Assembly (NCBI GenBank): GCA_964020155.1
Contig: OZ026565.1
Span: 58,501 to 122,500 of the forward strand
Direction of reading: 5' to 3'
Source of the DNA: Chondrilla cf. caribensis
Taxonomy: Eukaryota > Porifera > Demospongiae > Chondrillida > Chondrillidae
Length of the DNA: 64,000 nucleotides
The notes below the pieces were generated by a model. The model was not told the DNA's origin and did not search any database. It saw nothing but the letters and a program-made list of their open reading frames with translations. Shown here one piece after another: positions 25,603-37,270 of the stretch. Position 1 is the first letter of the stretch. Each line of letters starts with the position of its first letter. Both the position numbers and the translations under genes were made by a program.

Positions 25603-27703
25603 CCTATCTGGCACACACTGGTGTGGCTGTGTGTGTAACCCCATGTGAAGAAAAGTTAAACCTTTGAGGAATGGGTGTCTCCATCTGCCAGGCTCCTTCT
25701 CCGCCATGTGTATACACATATATACACTGTTTTTGTATTGTGTAATGTTAGTAATTCTATAAGTTACATCACGTGATTACTGTATATTTTGCCAGAGGAA
25801 GAAGATCACAGGACAAATGTGGACCAGTCTCTCAATGGAGAGAAGGACAATGGGAGCTCCTTCCTCAGCATAGCCAAGGGTGAGTGCAAGAAATGCTCCC
25901 TAGTGCATAGCGGTGATTGGGCTCCTGTTACATAGTTACCTGTAGTGGTCCACCTGTAGTGGTCCACCTGTAGCGGTCCACCTGTAGTGGTCCACCTGTA
26001 GCGGTCCACCTGTACTGGTCTACCTGTAGTGGTCCACCTGTAGTGGTCCACCTGTAGCGGTCCACCTGTACTGGTCTACCTGTAGCAGTCCACCTGTAGT
26101 GGTCCACCTGTAGTGGTCCACCTGTAGCGGTCCACCTGTACTGGTCTACCTGTAGCAGTCCACCTGTAGTGGTCCACCTGTAGCGGTCCACCTGTAGCGG
26201 TCCACCTGTACTACATACAAGTTGTATTCATGCATTCCAGGTACTGCATTCTGTGTATGCAACAAATGTATGTTTAGTATATTGATGTGTATTTTATTCC
26301 ATCTTATTCAGATGCTGTCCTGAGCTTACTGGACCATGTGAACGAGTTTATAAAGAACGGAGATGGGGAGGGAGAGGGAGAGCGGGGCAAAGAGATTGGG
26401 GTGCAGGATGGGAATGGGAATGGGAATGGGAGTGAGGATCGGAGTGGTACCAGACAAATGATTGACAAAACCTTGGATTCGCAGGGCCAGAGAGATACTC
26501 ACAGGTGATGCGTGTGTGTGGTTCAGTTAACTTGGTTTGGCTAGCCCCACTCTGGTCCTATATCTCCTGTCAGTATGCACAGGAGATAATGGGTGTTATT
26601 GTAGCCGCATTGACACGTGTGGTGGTTTACACAGCAAGGGCGTTCCCACTTGTCCCCTGATACAGGTGTCCACTGCCTCATGCAGAGAGCTAGCTATGAA
26701 TACCATCACCTCATTCATTATTGTTACAAAATAATTTCAACTAATGTTGATACAGTTAGAGTACATCAGCCAAATACGTTACACACTATGGTTGTCTATG
26801 GTTGTTGGAGATGCTGGGTGGTGAACTGACTGGCATTCTCCTCCTGTGTCCTCAACCTTATCTTGTGTATCACCCGTTCCAAGAACCAAGAAACACGGGG
26901 GGGGGGGGGGGGGGGTCACACCATCATGTTGATACACTCAGGCCCTGCAGCAACTCGAGGAGCATCCCGTCCTCCTCGCCCGTCTTGACTCGTGCTTGGA
27001 GGAACTGGATGTAGGAAATGGTGCGTTCCACGATCTCCAGCTGCGTGCACAAGAATAAACGGACATGTAACTCGAAGTTCTCTAGCACGGCACACGTCAT
27101 GGCCCTTGCAGACCCAACGGTTCGACTAGGACCCTATGGATCGCGTGTGGTGTGCACATACGTACCTCGCTGAGCTTGTCTTCGATAGACACGCCTGGGA
27201 CCAAGGTCTTCAGTTGCCAAAGGAAAAACTGTTTAGACTTGTCTTTACGTTCCTGTTTGAAACTTCCCTTCCTCGTACAAGACGTTTTGGGAATATCTTG
27301 AGAGGCTGTTTGAGGAGAACGGGTGTAGAGTCATTTCCTCCGGGGTAGGATCGTTTTTAGTAACATTCCTCACCTTTATGGCTGGTCATGGCTGACGGCT
27401 GCCTCTTAGCGCTGGGCTGTAGGGAAGAGCTCGCACAGGATCTGGTCATCACAGGAATGCGCGCGCACCTACGTCTTCTCGTCGCTTTATCGTGTCGAGA
27501 CTGGCCCTAATCCGCCACCACAGCGTATTTATAGCGAGCCGTACAAATATGCTTATTAGTCAGCGACACGGCGTCGCCGAAACGCTGTGGGTCTGTCAGC
27601 TGGCGTCCAGGTGTTAGCCTTGGTGTGCGGTTAGCACTCACTTTTATGACATCATTACTATTCATTTGCAGGAAGTAATCACGTCATCACATTGTATGTC
27701 TCT

Positions 27704-27787
<84 letters not shown>

Positions 27788-27828
27788 GTGTGTGCGTGTG
27801 TGTGTGTGTGCGTGTGTGTGTGCGTGTG

Positions 27829-27897
<69 letters not shown>

Positions 27898-30800
27898 TGA
27901 AAGGAATTGTACACCAGCTTATTCTCCTTCAGAACACAAGGTGGTGATAATTTGGAGCCTCCTTTGAGCCCAGAGAGTGTGCAACCCCAGGTGAGACCCA
28001 GAGCACACAACCATGTGTGCTTTAGATAAAACCCTCTGTACAGGCAGTGTTATAATGTTCCTATAAGGCCACTCTGTACAGGCAGTGTTATAATGTTCCT
28101 ATAAGGTCACTCTGTACAGGCAGTGTTATAATGTCCCTATAAGGTCACTCTGTACAGGCAGTGTTATAATGTCCCTATAAGGTCACTCTGTACAGGCAGT
28201 AATGGTTACACCTCAACTGCCGCTGTTCCTGTACTACCTAATGTGGTGACACCTGTTAGTCCACACCGCCCAAAGGGGTCCTTGTGGTGACACCTGTTAG
28301 TCCACAGCACCCGAAGGGGTCCTTGTGGTGACACCTGTTAGTCCACACCGCCTGAAGGGGTCTTTTGGTCTTGCAAGCATTACGTTTATGGACATACCCA
28401 GGACCATGCCAGGTGGTGGCTTGTTAGTGTGTTTGTAACTCTACCTGTCCTAGGTTACACCAGTCATAGATAGTCTCTTCTCGATATGGCCAGCCCTCTC
28501 TATTGTGTGTGACTTGTCAATAGATCACTGTTGTGGGGATATTCAATATCAGGCACACAACAGTACCAGCTGTGTTGTGCCACCTGCCTCGCAGTTCAGG
28601 AGACTGTAGAGTAGTGAAGCTTTGGGGGAGTGGTGTGGGTTGATGCAGGTATGCTCTTCCAATTTGATGGTGTCCGTGGTATGACTTCCTATTAGCATGT
28701 GCTGTACTTTACTATGGCACTGAAGTTGTAGTGTGCAGTTATGTACGAGTGTCCACTCTCCCAGGTGGTCCAAGGTGTTATCGCTGACCAGGACATCTCC
28801 CCAATAAGGTACGACAAGCCTCCAGGGTAGGGACTCTCTGTAACAGTATTCATTGCTTGGTTTAGTCTTAATTGTATTCATGGAATGTAAAGTGTTATAA
28901 TATTGATAGCCTTGGCAACAACAGTGTGGTGTGCCCTGTCCACAGAGCCACAAGGAGCTCTTCTCCAGAAGATGATGCTCTTGTTCTTGGAACTAAGGGA
29001 GAGAACATCCAACCAGCAACTATACAGCCACAGCCAATCACTGCTGGTAGTGAGGAACCATCTCAGCCAACAGGACCATCCGATGGGGAGGATACTGAGG
29101 GAGTGGCTGGTCCTAGCGGAGAGGTCCAACCAGATCAACCAATTCTATCGGACAGTCTCAGTGTTGCTATGGAAACCCCAGTTAGTATGACTAACCAGAT
29201 AGAGGTCAAAGAGAGCAGTTTAAATAACATTGGTCCAATCAGAAGTGAGGAGGCGGGGCACAAGGAGGAAGGTCTTCTTGGTGAGGTCAATGTGGTAGCT
29301 AGGCCCAGTAAGGAACTGGCTCAGTTGGAGGTCATCAAGGAGATGAACAGCGGTCAAGTGGGTGAGGGGCTAGAGCAGAATGGTGGGGGTGTTGTTGGGG
29401 AGGTGGAGTCAAATGGTGGAGGAATGATCAAAGGGGCGGAGTCGAACAGTGGGGGGATGATTAAAGGGGCAGATTTAAATGGTGAAGGAACAGTTGAAGG
29501 GGTGGAGATAAACAGTGGGGGGATGATCAAGGGGGTGGAGTTGAACAGTGGGGGAATGATCAAGGGGGCGGAGTTGAACAGTGGGGGAATGATCAAAGGG
29601 GCAGAGTTGAACAGTGGGGGAATGATCAAGGGGGCAGAGTTGAACAGTGGGGGAATGATTACGGAAGTGGAGCACACTGGAGAAGAAATGACATATTCTG
29701 TTCCAGAGATTGATAGAGGTCACGAAGGTTTATCACTGACATCAGTGGATGGTACAGGTCTTGCTAAAAACAAATTAGAACATACTGCTCTTCCTGGAAG
29801 CAGCCTCACAGAGGGAACACCTGTTGCTGACCAAGGTACAGCTAAGGGTCTCGGTGATGACAAACCAGACTACAATGGAAATTCTAATGGTGATGGGAGT
29901 CATCACAGTTCCAGTTCTACTACTGGCACAGATGGAAATGGAATTGGAAATCATTCTGGAAACCTGTCTGACTCGAATGGCTTCCTAACAACTGGAGGAG
30001 GTGCAAAGAACCAGGAAAAATCTGTCCTTATTCGTTTGAGCAATCGTGTCAGAGACCTTGAGGACAACATATCTTTGTTTAGCAGCTACCTCGACCAGCT
30101 GAGTACCAGGTGGGTGTGTCAGCTGTGCATGCGCTACAGTTGAGTGCCAGGTGGGTGTGTCTGCCGTGCATGCACTACAGTTGAGTGCCAGGTGGGTGTG
30201 TCTGCTGTGCATGCGCTACAGTTGAGTGCCAGGTGGGTGTGTCTGCCGTTCATGTACTACAAAACCACCGAGCTATGTGAGATGACGTCCTGACCTTCTC
30301 TGGCTAATCATGACATGCTGAGTATTTCAGTTGCACTAATGTGAATGTGGACATCAACAATATTATTATTTATGGAACTCAGGTGATAGTCATGTGATGT
30401 GGCAGCCAGCTGGAGAGCACTCCAAGCTTGTTCACTGTACTCTGTACACTCTGTACTATGTACTCTGTACTATGCACTGCAGCATGAAGAAGAACAGAAA
30501 TAAAACTGATGAGATTAACAAAAAACTCAGTCTCCTGGGAGAAAGGCTGATTGGACTTCAAGCTGAGGTGTGTGATGGTGAGACTGTGTTGAGTGTGATG
30601 GTGAGACTGTGTTGAGTGTGAGGGTGAGACTGTTGTGTGTGACAGCGAGACTGTGTACATTGATAAGAAAGCTGTGTTGGAGATGGCTTATCACTGTTAT
30701 CAGAAGTACATGCTCAGTGAACCTTGATAGTGCAAACTGTCCAGGGGCTGCTGGTATCTCCAGGTGGTCCCAGACACGAGTCTATCATTGTTTGTAGTGT

Positions 30801-32186
30801 TTATGTAGTGTTAATGATTGGGAGTCAGAACAGACCCCTTGTTTTCGGGTCAGGCTACATGCGCTGTGGACATGAGTGAAGTACGTATGCAGTCCACCAA
30901 CTATGCAGAGCATGTAGGGTGCTCTTCCTGGTATTCACACCAGCTGGGTTGCCTGTAGAACACCTGTACATGCCTACTGACCAATGTCATAAACAATATA
31001 GTTTTCACTGGGAGATCAAAGCCCTGTACTGCCCATACTGGTTGCTGTCTCTCAGCCCCTGTAACCTGATAGTACATAGCCTAGAGCCCTGAGGAGTGAC
31101 TGGGAATGTTCACCTTTCTCAGAGATCACCCCTACTAGCTGCTTGATGGTACAGCCTTCACTGACACTTCCCCAAACCCTCCAACTACTGCCATTGATGG
31201 AGTGTCCCTGCACTCCGATGGCTTCCAAGGCATGGTGATATGTAGTCAACTTCATGCAAGTACTGTGTCTTTTCTCCCTCTAGTCATCTCAGCACAGCTA
31301 CCTCCTGCGTCAGCTCCACAAAGACCTTGTTCACCTCACTGACACAGTGAAGATGCTCCCCCAGCTAACTGTACATGTGAGACCCTCATACTAGTGATAT
31401 CTTCAGCAACACACCCCTCCATGTGTCCTACTACGCCCCTCCATGTGTCCTACCACACCCCTTCATGTGTCCTACCACACCCCTCCATGTGTCCTACCAC
31501 ACCCCTTCATATGTCCTACCACGCCCCTCCATGTGTCCTACCACACCCCTTCATGTGTCCTACCATACCCCTTCATGTGTCCTACCACACCCCTTCATGT
31601 GTCCTACCACACCCCTTCATGTGTCCTACCATACCCCTTCATGTGTCCTACCACGCCCCCTTCATGTGTCCTACCACGCCCCCTTCATGTGTCCTACAAC
31701 ACACTCATGTCTCAATGGACTGTCCTAAATGTGCTGGAGATATGCTACTAACTTTTAGGACCAATGGGAGCATGCGTGTCCATATTAGGCCAGGTCAACA
31801 TGGAGTATCTGTTCCTTCAGTCTCCCACTGGGTGATTATGGATGTTTTACACAGCTGCTCCCTGCACCCTGTCTCCTGCTCTGCATGAGGCCAAGTGCTA
31901 TGTTTATCATTATTGCTGTGAATATTTGTACAGCCACATTCCTCACCTTGTAACTATATTCATTGTTCAGTTATCATAGCTTGTTTGTATCTATGAATAA
32001 CATTATTAGTGCAGTTGTCTCTCCTTGACACACACACACACACACACACACCTGTTTCTGTAGGATCAGTCACCAGTTCTCTATGGAGTGATTATATTAT
32101 TGTTGTTGTTTTCTTGTATTTCCATGTTATGTATTATCACCAGTAACACTCGAACAAGAGGTTATCAGCAAATGAACAGCAAATGA
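21739..32186 (+). CDS. SUCO: SUCO/Slp1-like SUN-domain ER membrane protein
   Basis: The family (yeast Slp1, human SUCO) protects soluble ER proteins during folding. Supported exons: 21739-21785, 21866-21935, about 22097-22502, 22739-22895, 22996-23103, 23192-23297, 23518-23689, 25796-25879, 26312-26504, 28946-30109, 30483-30567, 31284-31376, 32064-32186. The N-terminus is a signal peptide ([15 protein letters not shown]). An acidic stretch with [11 protein letters not shown] precedes the SUN/SLP domain: [57 protein letters not shown] long, Gly/Asn-rich linker contains about eight 11-residue coding repeats ([11 protein letters not shown]). The C-terminal coiled coil [20 protein letters not shown] matches SUCO. 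The last exon has one transmembrane helix and a short tail ([12 protein letters not shown]). The exon 3 acceptor is tentative. Two optional exons, 27933-27990 and 28454-28506, would together keep the frame. An opposite-strand HLH gene sits between 26504 and 28946. Confidence 0.88.
23297..23473. repeat. (GT)n microsatellite forming the donor of SUCO exon 6
   Basis: About 175 bp of GT dinucleotide with TACAT interruptions. It starts exactly at the exon-intron junction (AAG then GTGTGTG at 23298), so the 5' splice site is embedded in the microsatellite. Confidence 0.95.
23795..24905. repeat. 30-bp minisatellite, about 37 copies, in SUCO intron 7
   Basis: Perfectly phased 30-bp units (CACACATTCTCCAGGTGTTC plus TTGCTTGAC or TTGCTTGGC). 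Copies differ almost only at one A/G position; one copy has CGCACA. Six-frame-open translation gives ORFs up to 466 codons that are artefacts. Each unit contains TTCTCCAG followed by GTGTTC, resembling an acceptor joined to a donor. Confidence 0.98.
25469..25600. repeat. (GT)n microsatellite in SUCO intron 7
   Basis: About 130 bp of interrupted GT repeats. Confidence 0.95.
25935..26212. repeat. 14-bp minisatellite in SUCO intron 8
   Basis: About 19 copies of a 14-bp unit (CCACCTGTAGTGGT with AGCGGT, ACTGGT and AGCAGT variants). Variants recur in a higher-order pattern of three or four units. Confidence 0.96.
26924..27449 (-). CDS. Id-like helix-loop-helix protein, nested in a SUCO intron
   Basis: Three exons (minus): 27449-27374, 27305-27166, 27040-26924; phases close, 110 aa (90 aa if the in-frame ATG at 27389 is used). 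Helix 1 ([17 protein letters not shown]) and loop (SIEDKLSE) are followed by helix 2 ([19 protein letters not shown]), aligning with the HLH of Id and related factors. There is no basic region of the E-box-binding type immediately before helix 1, although KQERKDKSK is lysine-rich. By family analogy it would dimerise with bHLH proteins in the nucleus and restrain them. It lies wholly between SUCO exons at 26504 and 28946, on the opposite strand, with its own TATA box. A bHLH with a degenerate basic region is the alternative. Confidence 0.8.
27526..27533 (-). promoter_or_regulatory. TATA box of the nested HLH gene
   Basis: On the minus strand the sequence reads TATAAATA in a GC-rich setting (CTCGC before, CGCTG after), 77 bp upstream of the ATG at 27449. 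It is the clearest canonical TATA box noticed next to a gene here. A CAGGTG E-box lies at 27608-27613. Confidence 0.7.
27703..27895. repeat. (GT)n microsatellite in SUCO intron, upstream of the nested gene
   Basis: About 190 bp of GT repeats with GC interruptions, between the nested HLH gene's promoter and the optional SUCO exon at 27933. Confidence 0.95.
28034..28362. repeat. Two short tandem arrays in SUCO intron
   Basis: At 28034-28200 four to five copies of a 38-bp unit containing CTGTACAGGCAGTGTTATAA. At 28238-28362 three copies of a roughly 42-bp unit containing GGTGACACCTGTTAGTCCAC. Confidence 0.9.
30095..30240. repeat. 41-bp tandem repeat duplicating the SUCO exon donor
   Basis: The exon end and donor (CAGCTGAGTACCAG then GTGGGTGTGTC, junction after 30109) are followed by three further copies reading CAGTTGAGTGCCAG then GTGGGTGTGTC, each with the same 3' spacer. 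Each unit includes about 14 bases of exon. Confidence 0.93.
31410..31705. repeat. 22-bp minisatellite in SUCO intron
   Basis: About 13 copies of a 22-bp unit (CCTACCACACCCCTTCATGT plus GT) with CATACC, CACGCC and TCC variants, downstream of the exon ending 31376. Confidence 0.96.
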
Positions 32187-32553
32187 TTTTAATATTGTGT
32201 ACAGTGCTTCACTGGTATTGAGTTGTCATTCATTATCTCACTAGTTTCGTTTGAGATGAACTGTGTCCAGATGTTCAGTATCACCACATTACGCATCTTA
32301 TCGGGGACACAGGTGTGCCATATGACCTCGACAGCGTATACGTGCGCCCTTTGAACTGAAATACGAGCCGTGGGCAATGATACTCAATTCTCTAGCTAGA
32401 TGTAATATAGGAACAGTTCATTTCGCGTTTATTGTTGTGTACCGAATGGAATTGGGGATGGAAATATGGCTGCCCGTGATGTGTTTCTTTGCAAAATGGC
32501 GCGCTGCACGCCGGCAGCTGCAGCTGGTGCAGGTGACACCAGAGTTACTGTAA

Positions 32554-33707
32554 ATGGACGTTCTGCGGGTATTGCTATTATCAAACGTCTTTGCCTGCTG
32601 TGTTTGCGATGAATTCTTACAAGAAAGGTAAGCTAATATTTAATTTAGAGACGGGGTGCAATTACTGTTCTATGTTATATTGCACATGTAGGCTTCCTAG
32701 GATAGGAGAGAGGCTTCTTGTAGAATTGGATTCCCTTCTAAATAACCGCACAGAGTATAAAAGTGTCGAGAAGACCTTGAGGAAGTCTTTGACCAATGAA
32801 ACAAAGAATGCTATACGAATCACTATCGATGGTGGACGGGCTGTGCGCTCGTTAGCTAATCAATTAGGAGTGTATTTGAGTGTCATTGACGAGCTTCTTC
32901 AGGTTTGTCAGTGAACCTTGACACCGCAGAATGCTGCTTGCATCACGATCATGGTCTTTCACTAGGAGTTGTCCTCAGAAGTGACCCTCCTCTATCAGAA
33001 TAGGGACAGGTACACATGCTGTAGTTGGGCGTGTCTTGGAGGAGAGGATGGAGACTGTCTGTGTGATGATGTAAGTTGTGAGGGGATGTGGTGAAGGTGT
33101 ATGGTGGGTGTGGTGATGGGTTGTAGTGGGTGTGGTGATGGGTTGTAGTGGGTGTGGTGATGGGTTGTAGTAGGCGTGGTGATGGGTTGTAGTGGGTGTG
33201 GTGATGGGTTGTAGTGGGTGTGGTGATGGGTTGTAGTGGGTGTGGTGATGGATATGTAGCATATTGGCTATCCCTCCACTGTATAACACCCAGGATGTCC
33301 TCTCAATTGAGACAAGCTTGGCCCTGGACAAAGACCACTCTTCAGGTGAAGTATAATAGGTTTGAATGAACACCTGGTGGTGACAGCTGCTTGTGTTACA
33401 GCTGCTTCTCATCCGCTGACAGTGTCTCCTAGGGAACAGTGCTTCTCCTTTCTCACTTCCAACTTGACCACCATATTCCATCACCTCAATGCGAGTAATA
33501 AGCTAAGTGTCCCGCACTATTTATTTCTTCAAGATGTTCATGGACCAGCTAGGGAATTCCCCGGTAGGCGATCTCCTTCAACTCTATTACCACTTGCTAA
33601 CAACCCTTCCAACATATTTAGATTCTAATGGTCACTTTCTAAGAGACCATGGATTCTCCCTTGTTCACCAGAGTGTGGAGAGCAAAGACATCATCATTTT
33701 ATTAGAC

Positions 33708-33773
<66 letters not shown>

Positions 33774-36700
33774 ATATTAAGCTCCTCAACCCATCAACAT
33801 TTGTGTATGTCAATTTGTCAACCAGAGGTCTGACGATGACCGGACAGCCCATGCTTATTGCACGACAAGCTGCCAAGCACCTCATCACCCAGCTGGCTCC
33901 AAAGGATAATTTTAATGTGCTAATTGTGAGTATAGTCCGTCCATCCAGAGGATACAACTACTGATAGGCCACTCCTCCTCATGCCCAGATTGGTGAGGAT
34001 GTACAGGCTCTGATGTGTTTGGGTGGACTAGTCCAGGCAACCGAGAGAAACAAGGGTTATGCCACTCAACGATTGGACGGTGTCCAGGAGAGGGTGGTAC
34101 TGGCTCGCTACAGAGAGGGACTCGCTGAAGCATTCCACCTTATCAACGTATGTGTGTACACCTGTATGTATTCACATCCTCTTACATACATGCTTTCACA
34201 TGTGTATGTGGGTTCCATATCTCTTCCTTCCTCTTTCAGAACTCCTCCACATGCACCAAAGCCATTGTCATACTAACTGCTGGAACCCTAGAGAAACTGG
34301 ATGGAGTGTTCAATCAATTCAACAGTGACAGATCGGTATTATGCAATCTAATGATGCTATTGCATAACTCCCTGACCTCCCCCTCTTGGTTTGAAGGTCA
34401 TTGTGTTTGCCTTTCTAATTGGACCTCCTGTGGAGGTTGCCAGTGTTCGGGAAATGGGTTGCCATAACAATCAAGGTTACTATGACAACATTGTGTCTGT
34501 GGATGAAGTAGAAGATAAATTATTGGTGGGTGGGGCAATGATTACACATGTTGTCAGTGGGTGTGGCTGTATGTGGGCTGGTCCACTCCCACAGTCGGAT
34601 ACCATTAACCACCATGTTTGTCACAGTCTGTTCCCAGAGTACTCAGTCGGCCTCTGGCTGCCCACGTGATGCGAGGAGAACCCTCTCATTATCACTGTTC
34701 TGTGAGCGGAGGTGGAGTCTGTTCAAAGACTGTGGTTTTCCATTGTCCAATATTTGGCATTGTTAAGGTATTTTAGCACTTGACTAAATTCAAGAAAATG
34801 TAAACTATTGCACGAAGCGATTTTGAGCATTCGTGTAACGGGAAATGGTGACAATAGTAGGACGTTTTGAGCACGAAGGTCTTCATCGTGTGCCATAAAT
34901 GATGTTTTTTGTGGTCAGAACACACTACTGTGGTGACACCTTGTTAGGTGGATGCTCAATATCACCTTACAGTGTGTGATGTGCAAAAATGGTTGAATAA
35001 CCAGGTGTCATCATAGCAAAGTTCAATGTAATCACCAGTCTAAATGATTTCACCAAGCCTTACGACGACGGCGGCTCACTGTCTTTGTTTGGAGAAGGTC
35101 ACTCTGCCATTTTGACTCATCAGTACAGCTGGATGTATCCCACGGATGTGCACTGCGACATCCTGCTGATATTGGGATGATGTATCCCCCGGATGTGCAC
35201 TGCAACATCCTGCTGATATTGGGATGGCTGTGCTGTGACGATGTGCTCAATGGTATACCAGTGCTTTCCCTTAGGTTAACCCAACTTGGTCTTCAACTTC
35301 TTAGGAATGTGTCATCCTATGTCCTTTTTCCTTTTTTAATACTTTCAATTTGATACAGTGCACTATCATCTTTTAGGGGACAGCTGAGCTTGTAGGTGTG
35401 GCAGGGGTGTGGCTCAACATATCCACTTTGTTGAGTGAACACATGCACTCGGTTCACAAGGTGTGGAACTGTGGTATTTTGTGTTGGGAGGTGGTGGAGA
35501 GTGGAGTGTTCCCATTCCCAATAGGTGGAACCGCTCATGGATATTGTAATAGCAGACGTTAGTGGACAAGTCTTCCACAGTTCAAATTTCCACGCAGCCG
35601 ACATGTCTGATGTTTGCCAATGGAATAGTCGGTTGTTCACCCAGAAGAAAGTGACTGTGTAAGGTTTCCTTATCTTTGTATAATTTTAATCATAGACTTG
35701 GTATTTTGTAGAATTTCATTTATGAGGAGGTGACCTCGGATAACTTAGAACTACCATGGGTGGTTGCTATGGTTACGGCCAACCCTACGGTTTCCTATGT
35801 TCAGTGGAATACATCGAATGGTATCAAAGAGGAAATCCCTGAATCCATTCATTTGATTGAGGGGTATTTTTCTGTTATGTAAAAATAGTGTGTGTGTGAG
35901 GGGACGATCTATATATCCATTTGTGTTATTATGCAGTTCCAGATCTTGTGCAGAAAATTCTGTTACGAGTGCCTTTAGTTCAAGAATTTCAGTTGCATTT
36001 CAATCTGAATCCGATGCTGTTACCATAGCCACAGTTTTAAGGGACCCTTTCAATACAAGCGTATCCCTTGGAGGTATGTCTTCACTATGTCTTTGACGGC
36101 ACACCCAAGTCATCCAGTCTTGCCATTCTCCCATCACTATTGACCTTGACTGTGTGTGTAAAAACTGAATGTAGTCAATGTACCATGAATTGCTGAGTCA
36201 GCCGTTGGTGACCTGTACTTCTCACAGTGGTTTCAATCGAGATTGGATTGGACAACTTCACTGAATTGATTGGTCAGTGGATATCAAACTATGTGAGTGA
36301 ACGAGGTTGCAACTACTACAGCAACTGCTACAGCAACTGGTACAGCAACTGGTACAGCAACTGGTACAGCAACACAATTTAGTACATATTTTTATCTCTA
36401 TCAGTTCCAGAGAGATATTCTGTTGTTGTTAGTTGACCACAGTGGCTACATTGTGTACATCTCTGATGGTTGCCAGGTAACAGGATCCCTCCTTGTCCAC
36501 TACCCCAATGCGCTCTTTCAAGCCCCTCACAATCCTCAGCGTTTGGAGGAAAAGTGGGTCTATTTATGGACATATTTACATTTATTCACTCGAACGTCCT
36601 CTCTAGATTGTCAAATGTGACAGTCTTTGCAGTGCCTGAAACCAATTTACTGCTAATAGCAACCACTGATGATTGCCCCACCCTGATGAAATCCATTATG

Positions 36701-36941
36701 GCCTGTATCCATGGTAACAAATAGTATTTTCAATGATTCTTATAGTGTTCCTTAACTGATTCTAGCCACACATCCGAGCTGTTCCAAATGTGAATTCCAG
36801 AACAGACAAGAATGTTGCTATGGAAACAGATCCATGGTTACCAATTGGAATTGTGACAGTGGTGCTTCCCCATCTCCATCCTTCACCTCGGGGTGGAGTT
36901 CCCTTCTTTTGCTACACCTCCTCTACCAGTGGCTGGTCTAA
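32554..36941 (+). CDS. Alpha2delta / CACHD1-family protein (VWA plus Cache), predicted GPI-anchored
   Basis: Voltage-gated calcium-channel auxiliary-subunit family, extracellular. Nineteen exons: 32554-32627, 32701-32902, 32966-33070, 33294-33345, 33402-33494, 33553-33709, 33826-33925, 33989-34147, 34240-34335, 34397-34525, 34627-34767, 35377-35460, 35525-35650, 35712-35863, 35937-36073, 36228-36292, 36405-36553, 36607-36713, 36766-36941; phases close, 767 aa. Signal peptide MDVLRVLLLSNVFACCVC; VWA_N-like helix-rich segment to about 190; VWA from about 217 (KDIIILLDRG). The MIDAS position reads DRGLT rather than DxSxS. NKGYY-like NNQGYYDNI and VLSRPLA are typical of the family. Cache-type segments cover about 425-700. 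The C-terminus is Cys-rich (CSKCEFQNRQECC) and ends in a Ser/Gly site plus hydrophobic tail (SLLLLHLLYQWLV), as for a GPI signal. Human family members run about 1000-1270 aa, so this is short. Confidence 0.85.
33105..33250. repeat. 22-bp minisatellite in alpha2delta-like intron 3
   Basis: About seven copies of a 22-bp unit (GGTGTGGTGATGGGTTGTAG type), starting 35 bp after the donor of the exon ending 33070. Confidence 0.95.
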
Positions 36942-37270
36942 CAGATCCAGACCAACAATATGGACCCAGATATATGTTCTGTTTGTTTTCAATAATCCAA
37001 ATGTTTATCAATAATGATGTTGTTTGTTTTCAATAATCTAAATGTTTATCAATAATCACATTCTGTTTGTTTTCAATAATCCAAATGTTTATCAATAATG
37101 ATGTTGTTTGTTTTCATCATGACCACTTCAATCATATCATATTACTGATTATTAGATTAGACACAGATTTGAGATAAAATCAACAATAATTCAACATGAT
37201 TGGGGTGTGTCCTGATAATGCAGTGGGTGTGGTCATGTGCACACTGTACATCACAAACAGAGGACTGAGT
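36942..37270. other. Convergent 3' ends of the alpha2delta-like gene and DCAF13
   Basis: 329 bp between convergent stops. It contains an imperfect tandem repeat of about 45 bp (TTTTCAATAATCCAAATGTT type, three copies at about 36985-37110). No coding sequence is seen. Confidence 0.7.

Noticed and set aside
26890..26916. Poly-G run as a G-quadruplex regulatory element
   Set aside because: A homopolymer of about 20 G sits just past the nested gene's stop. It might be a polymerase-slippage or assembly artefact and nothing else supports a function.
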